A stretch of DNA of 64,000 nt from Isoetes taiwanensis (GCA_021234155.1 JAJEKV010000010.1:21600833-21664832), one strand, 5' to 3'. Numbered from the stretch's first letter, positions 44,370 to 56,360 are shown. Made by a program: numbers and translations. Notes: generated by a model not told the origin, from the sequence alone.

Positions 44370-45212
44370 CTAAAATTTATGCATATAAAAGCAAGATATG
44401 TACAAGCTACATCTTAATTGATAAATCCCTTAAATTTTTGTACATGGTATCTTTTCATCTGTTAGTTCACAGTGACTTCAAATTATTCAGTTGGAGTCTT
44501 TGGCCATCCAGGAGGACAAATTTGATATGTACAGACAAGACACTTAAACAATGATCCATGGTCTATGTGTCAAGTCTAATGTAAATTGTTTTTGACCCAA
44601 GACCCAATGTAATGCAATACTCACTCAAAACAATTCCAAACAGATTTTTTGGCCTTCTAGAAGGACAAATTTGATATGTACAGACAAGACACTTAAACAT
44701 GGTTTACGTCTCAAGTCTAATGCAGATTCTTTTTGCCCAAGGCCCAATGCAATGCAATGCTAACTCAAAACAATTCCAAATGCTTATATAGATCTTGCAA
44801 GAAATAAAATTTATGTGTATGTCATTGTGCAGTCTTATCATTTATCCCAAACATTTACAAGTTTCAACCTGTGCCCAGGAATGCTGGGCACTTTAAATAG
44901 TCACTTATAGAATCCCATGTATCAATGGTCGAGATTAATGCTAAAACGGACGGCTTGGATTGTGATCCAAGTCCTATCATTTTATTGGTTGTTCAAATTA
45001 ACGGGCCTGTTCCCTTGCCCGCCTCCACCGCCTTGACTGCCTATTCCGGAATGCTCCAGCTATGGCGATTGTGCACCGTCTGCTTCATCGACCTCATCGA
45101 TCTGCTTCATCGACCACTTGCTTGCAGGTATTGTCGTTTGCGGCCTGAAGCTCAACGCGAAGCAGCAGAGCAGAGCAGGTACCTCGAAGCAGGGCAGTCT
45201 TGGTGCAGAGCT
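44370..45212. other. Spacer with a ~150-bp tandem duplication
   Basis: Segments at about 44510-44645 and 44655-44790 share GGACAAATTTGATATGTACA, GACAAGACACTTAAACA and ACTCAAAACAATTCCAAA. No gene was recognised. Confidence 0.5.
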
Positions 45213-45470
45213 ATGGCCACAAAGATCGACAAGCCCCATTATGCATACACTGTGCTGTGCGTTGGCGACGTGCAGAAATCAATAGAGTTTTAAAAGCGAG
45301 CATTTGGGATACAAGTCAGAAGGTTGGATCACAGCTGGAGGTGAGTTAGATTTGAAGTTAGTTACAGAGTTTTTGCTTTGGATTGAAATGAAATGCTTTG
45401 TAAAATATGCAGGTCGGCAGAGCTAGAAACCAGTTGTGGGCCTTCTTGCTGGATCTATTGCAGCCTTAAG
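45213..45470 (+). pseudogene. Glyoxalase/VOC-family gene, 5' exons, with premature stop
   Basis: From ATG at 45213 the frame reads HYAYTVLCVGDVQKSIEF, then TAA at 45291, then KRAFGIQVRRLDHSW, up to a CTGGAG|GTGAGT donor at 45340. A 72-nt intron ends at TATGCAG (45412), and the next exon reads SAELETSCGP. This matches the start of plant glyoxalase/bleomycin-resistance (vicinal oxygen chelate) proteins, 'YTVVYVxDVxKSVxFYxKAFGxxVRRLDxSxxWxELETG'. The TAA replaces the conserved Tyr of 'FY'. After ELET the sense is lost. It is most likely a truncated pseudogene that kept its first intron, so it was not made by retroposition. Confidence 0.6.
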
Positions 45471-47649
45471 GTCTGTGCCTTTAGATCCGCTGGGGCTATT
45501 TCTCAGTTTGTTCCTTTATTTTTCCTTTTTATTTTTTTCCTTTAGATCACTCATAACATCTTTCTACTTATTTAAAACAGGGACTTCGTTGTGTCGAAGC
45601 ACTGCAGTGGGATTAGGGTGTCGAAGCGGCTCTGGCAGCGGCTATGGCCACGCCTGTTTCTTGCATATTCCACCATTCTTCTTTTGTCGTTTTGTAACCA
45701 TATCTCGTGGAAAGCAAAAGTACTGACAGAGGTAACTCTGCTATGTTTTTTATTAATCTTTTCTTTGCTATCGACAGAGACTTGTTTTACTGTCAATTTC
45801 GTGGATATCAGCTAAAAAAGGCATGTGGCTGTGTTTAGCTTGCAAAGATGCAGAAAAGGGCGGCTAGGCAATATCAAGAATTCAAAATATGTTTCTTGTT
45901 GTATTACTGTTTCTTTCATTCAATAATAACAAGGATGGTCATATTATCTTTCTCAATGCCTTTGTTTTACTATCAATAATTCAAAATATACCTTTGTTTA
46001 CAATCAAGGATTCGAAACATTCAAATATAAAGGGAATCCCCAAACTTACGAAGTTGTTTAACAAATAAAAAATGAATGTATTGACTATTGAATAAGAGCT
46101 AAAGTAGCAACAAATATAATTCCCAAACATAAAGGGAATAGGTTTGGTTGCTTGAAGGAAACAACGTTAGCAATTTAAAAAAAGCATATATCTTTTTTAA
46201 GTAAACTACATTAGAAATTTAAAGTAACAACATTAGATTCCTTAAAAGCATTTAAAAAAAGCATATATCTTTTTTAAGGAAACTACATTAGAAATTTAAA
46301 GTAGCAACATTAGATTCCTTAAAAGCATGTATATGTTTGAAGGAAACAATGCTAGGTTGCTTAAAAACAGCATATAGAAACAAAATTCTTATAAGAAAAC
46401 TACACAAGTTTTCTACTTGTAATAACTACACTTAAAAACAACACCTTTAAATGTGGATATTTTGCTAAAACCACGTATTATTATATAGTAAAAACAACAC
46501 TTGAAAACAACTACTATCCACATGGATATTTTGTTAAATCACATGTTGATTTTTTTGAAAAAACAACACTTAAAAAACAACTCCTATTTTCAACAAGGTG
46601 CTGCGCACGAGGGGTTGCCCTTCGGTGACGCGAAAGTGTGTTTTTATGGTTTCTGTTTTAGCATTTGTTTTCATGTTTTTTATTTGATTGTCCTTTAAGA
46701 TCGAACTTGAATGCTGATTTGTTTTTTTCATCTGGTTATCTCTTTCGATCGCTTATGTATTGTAAGGGAGCAAGAAATAAGGATATAAGAATTGGAATTT
46801 GGACATTCTTATTTCCTTTGTTTTGTTTGCAATGTACATGGTGAAAGAACTTTGCTTTAGTAAGACATCATTGGTTCTACAGCTATATCAAAATATATAG
46901 CTTACAATTTCTGCTTTATATCCTTTGGTAATTCCTCGTAAATCCACCTTAAAATTCCTGGCTTATTACCCTTGGTCACGCGGACGTCAAAATAGACGGA
47001 GAAAGAATACTTGTTTCATTCCCATATGGGCATACAAGAAATCTGCAGACATACAAAACTGCAAACACAAGAATCAAGAAATTAGGAAAAATAAACAAAA
47101 CAAGCTCATTACCAAGATCCAAGGGCGGGGGATTCAAACCTCGAAGACACGATGTTCACAAATCTCGAAAATGCTTCATCAACATCAAAAACATTGTATG
47201 CCTCGTTGGCCAGAAAAGAGAGAATCAAATTCAAGCTCATGTTTACCGAGTAAATTTTATTCACTGTTACGCTGCCCAATGCCAAAGGACTCTAACAAAT
47301 CATGCATTTACGCAATATACTGCAGCCCAGCAAAATACATATCAACATCTGCATGCCCTGAACCGGATGAGAAGAAAAATCCGTTCCACATTCGGAGTCA
47401 GTGTTATCGGAAAAATGGCAAGGAGAGTGTTGACAATGCGATTCTTGGCATACTTATCAGGTAACAACCCTCTCAAAATTGAAGCAAAGTTAAAACAAAA
47501 AAATCTCTACATATATAGTTACAATGTTGAATACACGATGCCGCCATAGAGAGAACAACATTTTGGGGTTGTAACTGGGATGCTTATCAACCAAAGATGG
47601 CAAAAAGAAAATCATACATGCATGGATCACTCTGGCATGCAAATAAAAT
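45471..47649. other. AT-rich region with short tandem duplications
   Basis: A duplicated segment of about 75 bases lies at about 46180-46255 and 46258-46330 (AAAGCATATATCTTTTTTAA, AACATTAGATTCCTTAAAAG). AACAAC/AAACCAC-rich words fill 46380-46600. No gene was recognised with confidence. A minus frame near 47400-47500 reads LLPDKYAKNRIVNTLLAIFP, possibly a remnant exon. Confidence 0.35.
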
Positions 47650-48330
47650 CTACACTAGTGATGCATGTATTAGCCTGGAATGTGAACAGAGCTTCGTATA
47701 GAAAGACCCTTGAGTTTCTAGACAACCGGCATACTGGTTCCACAACTGTTGGATACCTGGAATACTATCTGGCCATTTAGATACAGCAGCCATAAAGACG
47801 TCCAGCCCACCTTTACAGTCTCCAAGGCTAGATTTCATTCGAGCAGAAACAAGCACTAGTTCCACACATATAGGATACAAAGTGAGTAGATTGCAGGCTA
47901 ATGATAAAGCATGTTGTGGTCCATCACAGCCGGCTGCGTATTGAACATAATTGACTGCAAGGACTTGGTTTCAATGCAGGTTGATGGGACTCAAAAGGAA
48001 GACAGCCGAGTCCCACGGATGTTGCAGTATTCAACAACTTCATAGGACCAACATCCAAATGAATTGGTTCATGATCCCACTTCAAGTCAAAAGTAAGCAG
48101 CTACGCTTGCAACCAAATCTCTCAACAATGTTATCTGGAAGGCGATTATAAGCAAGCAGATAAGCACAAGAAACCCAAAAAATGCATAGCTCAGAATCCT
48201 TCAAGTATTTCAGGAAGCTCAAAGTACTCGCTCTTGTGTTTTCTACCCCATGGGTTGAAGCAGTTCGCATCAAATTCTTTATCCAGTCCAGATAAAGTTC
48301 TGTGTGTACAGGCTCAAATAAGCTACCCAT
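47650..48330 (-). pseudogene. Fragment possibly from a ZFC3H1-like (zinc finger C3H1/HAT-repeat) protein
   Basis: From about 48330 the minus strand reads VHTELYLDWIKNLMRTAST, then SFLKYLKDSELCIFWVSCAY and LLAYNRLPDNIVERFGC. The sense shifts by one base and continues LLTFDLKWDHEPIHLDVG, shifts again, and continues VQYAAGCDGPQHALSLAC, then ICVELVLVSARMKSSLGDCK and VSKWPDSIPGIQQLWNQYA. The last segment is HAT/TPR-like ('KWPxSIPGxQxLWNQYA') and resembles, from memory, the C-terminal half of plant ZFC3H1-type proteins of the nuclear exosome pathway. Two single-base shifts and no flanking exons point to a pseudogene fragment. The family name is tentative. Confidence 0.4.
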
Positions 48331-49207
48331 AGCTTAACAGATGAACGGCCGATACACTTGCTTAGTATGTTCCACTATCTGGATAGGTTCAAGCTGCAGA
48401 AGAACGACAGAACATAGAAGGCCTAATATTTCTAACCTTTTTATGACAAGCAGTACCAGAACATGAAATGCAATGCAAGTTAATGTTGCAAAGCAAATTC
48501 AAATTTCGTATTGAATGCAAAGCTTTGCTATGGCGCCAGTTTACCAGCTCCACGATCACAAGAAAATATCAGAGAAACTATCAAGATTGCATCACTTAAG
48601 ACCTCTCCAAACGAAATTAGAGCAACATTCAACTTTATAAGAATTATCAACAAAATGGCATAGACAAAGGAAGACATGAACCTGGAAGCCAGATAGGCAA
48701 GGATATACAGGAGCCGTTGCTTCATCCCTAGCAAAGCAAAGAAGAATGATGAAATACTCGTGGAAATTGCAGACAAAGAAACCATTAGCCACGCAGAAAT
48801 TCAACGATCCAAAAAAAGCCTGAAAATATAAAAAAGAAAGTGATACCCATGTTGAGATTCTTTACTACGGCCCATGCTGAGATACCTTGTGCAGAAAACC
48901 ATGAGTGTTCATTACAGTAACAATGACGAGCGGTCAGAGCTCAAGCTTAGAAGTCCAATACATCTACAGACTACCGGACTCACTAGATGATCAAACTAGA
49001 GCCTTCTCTGATAAGAACTGACTTCTTTGGAGACAGAAATTCCCAGAAACCCTAAACCGGCCTATCCACAGGAGCAAGAAGAATGATCGATTACAAGCCT
49101 AGGCAGCACGATGGATCCATAGCCAGGATGCTCCACAGTCACACATCATGCATAATAGAGAAATTAGGGCATCTAGAGCTTCGTCTTTTCAATAAACAGG
49201 GGGTATA
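48331..49207. other. Spacer between pseudogene fragment and copia element
   Basis: No recognised gene. Hydrophobic minus frames at 48528-48804 look like AT-rich non-coding shadow. Confidence 0.4.
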
Positions 49208-49212
49208 TTTAG
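49208..49212 (+). repeat. Left 5-bp target-site duplication of the copia element
   Basis: TTTAG directly before the left LTR, repeated at 54289-54293 directly after the right LTR. Confidence 0.8.
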
Positions 49213-49451
49213 TAATGGAAAACAGAGAATGAAAGACACGAAAAGGGTGATTCCTCTATTCCCATCAATTGATTTATACATAGCTTTTGAGGCCTGAATA
49301 GAAACCACACCGAGCTCCTGAGATTCAGGAATGCACAATAATAGCTTCCTCTATTTCTGGAATCAACCGTCTACCTAAACCCTAAACTTTATGACTGACT
49401 CAAACGTGACAGGGACTCCACTTGTCAACATAGGAATGTCAATTCCCAACA
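49213..49451 (-). repeat. 3' LTR (left) of the copia element
   Basis: On the minus strand it begins TGTTGGGAATTGACATTCC and ends TTTTCCATTA. It differs from the right LTR at three positions. Confidence 0.9.
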
Positions 49452-49463
49452 CTCCCCCTCAAG
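49452..49463 (-). other. Polypurine tract of the copia element
   Basis: On the minus strand TTGAGGGGGAG directly precedes the 3' LTR, the usual primer for plus-strand DNA. Confidence 0.7.
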
Positions 49464-49707
49464 GGTGTCTCTGTCACACACAGCAGGATAATTAAAATGG
49501 CAAGAATAACTGAAATATGCTCCCTCTGTCATCAGAGTTAGCTTCAACACCCTAAACTGCAGAAAGTAAAAGACAGCAAACGAGACAAACAGAATTCAGC
49601 AAAAGACTTGCTCCCCCTCAAGGAGAACTTGGTTCATAGTCTTATGGGATGCTTGTTCCCTGTTTGATTCAGAGATACCAACTCCCCCTCGACTATTATC
49701 CCTGTTA

Positions 49708-52700
49708 TCAGATGACCTCCATGCCCATTTCAGTGAGACATTCATTGAAGCGTTTCTTAGCCAATGGCTTTGTCAATGCATCAGCTGTCATCAAGTGAGT
49801 TCTCATATGTAGGATACTTATTTTCCCTTCCTCCACTTTTTCCCTTGAGAAGTGATACTGTACTTCTATATGCTTGGCTTGCGAGAAGTTGCTGGGATTC
49901 TTAACAAGGCTTACAGCAGCCTTGTTGTCATTGTAAAGTACTGTGGGCTTCTTTTGAACTATGCACAGGTCTGCCAGCAACCTTCTAAGCCATACTGCTT
50001 CCTTTGAAGCTGCACAAATTGCCATGTATTCACTTTCACAAGTGCTGACTGCCACAACCTTCTGTTTCTTGCTAGACCAACTGATCACTCCCCCTTGCAG
50101 CTTAAAAAGGAAGCCGGTGCGGGATTTTCGGCAGTCTTCCAGTTCGCCAGCATAGTTAGCATCCACAAAGCCTTCCAAGGTCAGCTGTGGAAGAGCATTT
50201 CCTTGATAGCACAGGCCAAGCTGTGTTGTGCTTCGAAGGTACCGCAAGATACGTTTAAGGGATTGCCAATGCACAGGTTGGGGATCCTCCATGTATTGGC
50301 TGGCTGAAATAACACTCTCTGCCATATCAGGCCTGCTACATACCATGAAATGCATAAGGGATCCAATGATGCTCCGATAGGAGACACCAATGATTTCTGC
50401 CCCTGTGTGATCCAAAGCAGCATTATGAGCATGAGGCACAGCAGGAGTACTCACACCACGGCAGGTCAGCATATTGGTGCGAGTGAGCAGAGACTCAATT
50501 CCTTTGGCTTGATGGATAAGAAGCCGTTTGGATGCGTGATCACGAACCACATGAATGCCCAAAAAATATTTCAAATCACCAAGGTCTGTCATACGGAAAC
50601 GGTGAGCTAAACTTGCTTTGGTATGCTGGATCAGCAAAGAGTTGTTAGAGGCCAAGATAAGATCATCAACATACAAGACGATGATGATGATTTTGCAGCC
50701 CTCTCGTTTGATGTAGACATTCCAATCAGCAACACTTCTTTCAAAGCTTTGTCCCGTAAAGAAAGAATGAATGGTGTGATACCAAAGCCTAGGAGACTGC
50801 TTTAAACCATAGATGGCACGCTTAAGTTTGCAAACGAGAGGCTGTGCCGCTTTGCTGGGCTGCTCATAACCTGGTGGTTGCTTCAGGTAAACTTCTTCAT
50901 CTATTTTCCCATGAAGAAATGCCGACTTCACATCCATTTGCTGTAGCTCCCAGTCAAGTGCTGCAGCAAGAGCCAACACAACTCGAACAGAGGTGAGACG
51001 AGCCACAGGAGCAAAAGTCTCGTGGTAATCAATGCCCGCCTTTTGTGAGCATCCACGGGCCACCAGCCGGGCTTTATACCTGAACACTTGATGATTTTCA
51101 TCATATTTAAGCTTATAGATCCACTTACAAGTAATGGCTTTCCGACCATGAGGCAGTGAGCAGAGTTCCCATGTGTTGTTTTCCAAGAGAGACTGGTACT
51201 CCTCATCCATAGCTCGCTGCCAATGTGTCTTTTGAGGACATGAGAGGGCTTCCTGGATGTGCATAGGTTTATCAATGGAGGTCTGGGCATGGATGGTCAA
51301 GTAAGCAGCGCTGCGAGGTCTCCGATTCTCAAGGTACTCAATCATTTTGGCCGTATGCTTGGGTGTCCGGGTGGATCTGCGAACTGCTGATGGCTCAGGT
51401 GCTGCTGGTGGCTCATGTGCTGGAGCACTAAGATCCTCCTGAAAGTCATCCTCGGATTCAGGCTCAGATGGAATGTCCACTTCCTCCAATGGCCCTGCCT
51501 CAGGGGCATGTTCAAAATCGGAATCAGAAGTGGTGTCCTCGGTGTCCTCACGTGCACATGCCAAAGGATCATCATTGTTAGAACCTGCTCCCTGCCCAAG
51601 ACTGAAATCATGCTCATCAAACAGGACACTTCTCCGCACAATCATTTTGCATTGGGATGGAACATACAGCTTGTACCCTTTGATGGTATCGCCATAGCCA
51701 ACAAAAACACACGGAGTGGCCTTGGTAGAGAGCTTACCAGCTTTTCGTTCAGCTTTGGACAGGTAGGCAAATGCGGTGCACCCAAAAATTTTCAATCCTT
51801 CAACACTAGGTTTGGTACCAGTCCATGCATGTTCTGGAACTTGAGTTGGGACAGCCTTTGTAGGAACTCGATTGATGAGATACACTGCCGTGTTGATTGC
51901 TTCTGCCCAGAACCTGTAATGTAAGCCTTTGGACAGCAGCAAAGATCGAGCACATTCTAGAACAGTGCGGTTCTTTCGCTCTACAACTCCATTTTGTTGA
52001 TGTTCATGAGCTACTGATGTTTCATGGCGGATCCCACGATCTTGCAGGTATGCATCAAACTCTCCGCTGACGAACTCACCACCTTGATCAGTACGGATAG
52101 TTTTAACCTTCCGTTCAATGAAAGTTTCTGCAACCTTTTGCCACTGCTGGAAGCATGCAAATGCATCAGACTTCAGTGCCATAAAGTACACCCAATTTTT
52201 TTGGGTAAAATCATCTATGATCAGCAGGAAATATCGCGAGCCACCTATGGATTTAACGCGAGCAGGGCCCCATACATCCAAATGCACAAGATCAAGAGGT
52301 TTAGTAGCTCTATTACTCTTCATTTTCTTGTATGGCTTACGACTCAGCTTGCCAAGGGCACATCCCTCACAGATTCCTTGGGGCGCCTTGACCTTGGGCA
52401 TATCCACAACAAAGCTCCCTGCCTGCATCTTCTTAAGCAATGGGAAGTTGGCATGCCCGAGCCGCTCATGCCAAATCTGATTGGTGTCATTGCTGCTGGC
52501 AGCCAGGGCAGTATACTTGTTTTTGCACCAACTTAGCTTGTATAGGTTTTCTTCGCGGTCACCCCTGCCAAGTACTGCATTGTCTGCATTCTTTATCAGG
52601 CATTTGCCTCCCCCAAAGGTGATAAACAATTGGGCATCATCCATCTTAGAAATCGATAGAAGATTCTCCTCCAGCCCTGATACATAGAGAGTGCTTGGCA

Positions 52701-53988
52701 ATTCAATCTTCCCTGTGGGTAATTCGAGGACAACAGTGCCTATCCCGCGGATCGGCAGCCTTCCTTTTCCAATCTTCACTGTTCTATTGCCATGTTATTC
52801 TGCAAACTCTTCAAAGTACTCCCTTTTGCCTGTCATGTGGTCGCTTGCGCCCGAGTCAAGATACCAAACCCCTTTTGCAAGCTCTGCAATCAGGCCACGA
52901 TGGGATGTGTCCCAGAGGGCGCCATGCGGTGTTGGATCCAGCATGACTTTAATCGTAATGCAAAGTTTGGTAAAAAGGTGGACAAACACAAACATCACTA
53001 TTTTGAGTACCTTGACTGTCATCTGGAAAATGAACTTCATGGAATGCTTGTTCTCTGCAGGTTCTGCCTGTGCCATGAATGCCCGAGTCACGGAGACCAT
53101 GGAGTCACTGCTCGTGCTATTGGAATGTGTATCACTTGAAGAAGCTGCCTTAGAAGCCTTATGTCCATGTGCCTGCTTCTTTTTCAGCTTCTTAGCATCA
53201 TTTCCATCACTTTCTTTTCGTCTCTTCTTCCTTCGATCTGGCTCACTACAATCTCGAGCAATGTGACCTATCTTGTTGCAATTATAACACTTGCGTGTCT
53301 CTGCGCCATCATGCTTACCAACAAGTGCTTGTCCCTCTTTGACTCCAGATTTCTTTTCTCCTGCTGTTGCACCTGCCTGGTTTGCTTCCTCCATAAGGAT
53401 TTGTTGACATGCCCATTCTACTTCAACATGCTCAGCAGATCCAATGAGGTTCTTAACATTGTTGTAGGATGAGGGAAGTCCTAGCAACAATGCCCCTACA
53501 ACCAGATCATCATCGAGGCCCTTTTCCATGCCTCTCAGTTGCAAGGAAGCTGCCTTGATCTTGGAGATGAACTCCTCCGCTGACCCACAATCCTTCAATT
53601 TGGTTGAAAAGATTATGGCATACAGATTTGCCTGCTGAGAAAAATGCTGCTTCTTATACATCTTCGCAAGTTCTTCCCAGGCATCTTTGGCTGTTTCAGC
53701 TGCTTCCACCTGAGCTATGAGAGTATCATCCAAATACCTCATCATCCGATTCTTGGCTTCCCAATCCTTCTGAAGCCATTTAAGCAAAGCTTGCTTATCG
53801 GACTCACTCACAGCTTGCAGCGATTCTCCTTTAACCCTCTGTGCAGTGGTAAGTGTTTGGGCTTTAAGAACAGGACGTGGTTCCTCCCCAGACACTATCT
53901 GCCACAGACCTTTTGCTGATAGCTTCCCTCTCACTTTTATAAACCAGTAGAAGGCGTTGCCATGAGCTAGCTTTTCGATCCTCCCCAT
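49708..53988 (-). pseudogene. Copia gag-pol polyprotein with one premature stop
   Basis: ATG at 53988 opens gag (398 codons to the stop). It includes a UBN2-like gag core (LDDTLIAQVEAAETAKDAWE), the CCHC knuckle CYNCNKIGHIARDC, and the protease signature DSGASDHMT. A TAA at 52795-52797 follows KREYFEEFAE, and the same frame then stays open to 49708. Downstream are the integrase zinc region (HERLGHANF, CEGCALGKLSR), catalytic core (LDVWGPARV, RTDQGGEF, QQNGVVERKNRT), RT (KARLVARGCSQKAGIDYHE, VLYVDDLILAS) and RNase H (ADALTKPLAKKRF). All catalytic residues looked for are present. A hydrophobic stretch (VLKIVMFVFVHLFTKL) between the zinc knuckle and protease is unusual. Unless the stop is read through, no pol is made. 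Confidence 0.85.
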
Positions 53989-54036
53989 TCTGTTTTCCCT
54001 TAGCCCAGATCAATCCGTTTGCTTCAAGGATAATCC

Positions 54037-54049
54037 GGCTCTGATACCA
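54037..54049 (-). other. Primer-binding site, initiator-Met tRNA type
   Basis: On the minus strand TGGTATCAGAGCC directly follows the 5' LTR, the standard copia primer site complementary to the 3' end of initiator methionine tRNA. Confidence 0.85.
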
Positions 54050-54288
54050 TAATGGAAAACAGAGAATGAAAGACACGAAAAGGGTGATTCCTCTATTCCC
54101 ATCAATTGATTTGTACATAGCTTTTGAGGCCTGAATAGAAACCACACCGAGCTCCTGAGATTCAGGAATGCACAATAATAGCTTCCTCTATTTCTGGAAT
54201 CAACCGTCTACCTAAACCCTAAACTTTATGACTGACTCAAACGTGATAGGGACTCCACTTGTCAACACAGGAATGTCAATTCCCAACA
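54050..54288 (-). repeat. 5' LTR (right) of the copia element
   Basis: 239 bp, near-identical to 49213-49451. It is followed by TTTAG at 54289-54293. Confidence 0.9.
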
Positions 54289-54293
54289 TTTAG

Positions 54294-54574
54294 ATCAAAC
54301 TGAGCAGAGCTTAGCCATCGCTCAAAAATGAATTAAATTTAGTTACCTAAAACATTTATTTACCTGCTGCTGTGCATCTTACCATGCCTGCATACGAAAC
54401 ATATAACAAGAATAGGGTAGCCAATGGCGATTCTTGAGTCCAAGAACCCCCTGCACAGTAAATCTCATATGGATGCTTTGGAAGACCCCAACATCAACCC
54501 TATTTCGTTTGTTATTCCTGGGGGGATAAAGGCAGCGATCAAGTCAATCTGTCCATAGTGGCCTGCGAACGGAT
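54294..54574. other. Short spacer right of the copia element
   Basis: No recognised gene on either strand. It may include a 5' part of the bulb-lectin fragment that I could not follow. Confidence 0.35.
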
Positions 54575-55107
54575 AGATTGGAGTATGAAGATGTTATATG
54601 GGTAGATAAAGGCTCGGTAGGCATCAATGCCATTGTGAACTTGAAAGTGATGGGAATTTAGTACTTACAAATGAGTTAAATCTGACTATCTGGTCTACTA
54701 ACACATCTAATCAAGGAGTAAAGAGAATACGACTTACTGAATATGGAGCCTTGCTTCTTCTTAACAGTACCAATCACACCGTATGGAGCAGTTTTCAAAG
54801 CCCAACAAACAAGCTTGTATGCGGCCAAGTTCTGCAGCCTGGCATGGAGCTCAATGGAGATTACCATCTCCGAGCAGTTGCTCTCTACTTCCATCAGCAT
54901 CAATATCAAGAATGGAATTGGAATATTTCATATTTAAAGGTCACTACGTTTGTTGTTCTCTGTTGTGATGCATTTTATGCAAAACTTCAGCTAAGATATC
55001 ATACAAGAAACATCTCTGATGCCGGATATTATGAGCAAAATTATAAGTATGGATTCATGTGTTTTGGTTGGGCCCCTAAGCTGGTAAATTTTGTCCAATC
55101 TGTGTAA
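54575..55107 (+). pseudogene. Bulb-type lectin domain fragment (G-type lectin receptor-like)
   Basis: The first frame reads RLEYEDVIWVDKGSVGINAI. At about 54634 the sense moves one base and reads CELESDGNLVLTNELNLTIW, then TEYGALLLLNSTNHTVWSSF and QSPTNKLVCGQVLQPGMELN. The order 'VxWVAxxxxPV', 'LxxDGNLVLxxxxxxxIWSTNT', 'L...GNLVLLxxxxxxxWxSFxxPTDTLLPGQ' is the bulb-lectin (mannose-binding) domain of plant S-receptor-like kinases, including the 'WSSFxxPT' landmark. No signal peptide, PAN or kinase domain is visible nearby, and after about 54940 the frame is of unclear origin. It is a frameshifted fragment. Confidence 0.6.
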
Positions 55108-56200
55108 GAAATTTCAGGCCCTCTTTGATGCAGTTTCTAGGATGTTGATGTATAGATCTCTCTGCACTCACCTTGTCATTGGAAAATTGTCCACATATCC
55201 TTCAATCTGGACTGACAACAAAAAATGCAAAACATGTGTCAATTTTTGCCGTAATCCTTAAAGAATGTCTCAAATTGGCAAATTCACAATAAGGTGAAAA
55301 TCAACTCTAACTCGGGAATGAGCATCACAAACCAAGAACCATATTACCTGTACAAATCTTGCTGGTTTACATCAATGCAGTTGTGCGCTCCTCTCCAACC
55401 ATCATAGTTGCTTTAATTAATATTCATCACGAATGCCTGGCTGTAACAGAAATAAATCCAAAAATTTGTCATCTCTGCTTTTGGTGCCCCTTTGCTCTCT
55501 GTTTTCTTATCTCCTTCAAGAATCTTATCCCAAAATGCATCCTGGCTTCCTTTCAGCTTCTTAAATTAGCTTCTTAAACTCTGCACTTTTCCCATCCAAT
55601 CAATCCATTTTAAGTATCTCACAAGCTCTCGAATAAAGAAGCCAACAATTCTGTTAAGACTGCTTCTTTTTAATGTCCATCATCTTGGCCATATCTTTTA
55701 CTAAGCACCATCATGGTTATGTTAAAAACTCATGTCAGAAATCAAGCTTCTGAGCTGAACACCTTGTTGGCATGACTTATCATGTAAAAGACAAAGAAAA
55801 CCTCTAAGTTCATGGGCTCTCAGGATCCAGAATGAAGCAAGCCTTCTATTGCTAAATAACTCTGCCAGGAGCCGCCTGAGCATTTCTCAGCTTTCATTGT
55901 AAAAGAAAGTGACAATATTTTGGCTGTTACATGCTATACGATGATGCTATATGATAGCAATGATGTTATATGTATTCATATGCTGCTTTACATAATGCAG
56001 CATGAATATCATCAAGTCAAACCATAGTGAAAGATGTTATCATATACATAGAGTAGCATGGACTACGTGGAAAGTACTAAAAATTTTCATCCATGGAAAT
56101 TACAAAAAAATTTCATCCATCAATTAAGATGTAAATCAAATTCTGGAAGCCAATCAATATTGCTATGACCGAAATGATGATGACCAGAAACACCAGCTTT
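55108..56200. other. AT-rich spacer
   Basis: No gene, RNA gene or clear repeat was recognised, apart from short ATGATGCTATATGATAGCAA-like phrases near 55940. Confidence 0.4.
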
Positions 56201-56204
56201 GTTA

Positions 56205-56360
56205 GTCACCGAATCTGCAAGTAACCATTATCCCATGCCAGTAACCATTATCCCATGCCGAGAATACTGTAAATTCGTGGTTGACAATGGATTACAAAGA
56301 TGTGGATCATTTAGAAGCATTGCACCAAAAGCTCAATAACCTTCTAAATCTGCGAAGCTG
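56205..56360 (+). pseudogene. Decayed upstream copy of the unidentified exon at 56455
   Basis: Base-by-base similarity to 56455-56600 is visible (ATCTGCAA, TGCCGAGAATA, GGATTACAAAG, AAGCATT, CCAAAAG), with several frame-destroying changes. A 20-bp internal phrase around AGTAACCATTATCCCATGCC is duplicated within it. Confidence 0.45.

Larger units (their letters stand above)
49213..54288 (-). mobile_element. Ty1/copia LTR retrotransposon, young
   Basis: The element has two 239-bp LTRs in direct orientation, a TTTAG target-site duplication, an initiator-Met primer site, a polypurine tract, and one gag-pol frame in copia order (gag, protease, integrase, RT, RNase H). I count three differences between the LTRs (about 1.3%), so insertion is recent compared with the gypsy element. 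A single in-frame TAA is the only coding lesion I see. Confidence 0.9.

Noticed and set aside
48528-48804. Hydrophobic minus frames resembling membrane proteins
   Set aside because: Overlapping in two frames, AT-driven Leu/Ile/Phe composition, no homology pattern.
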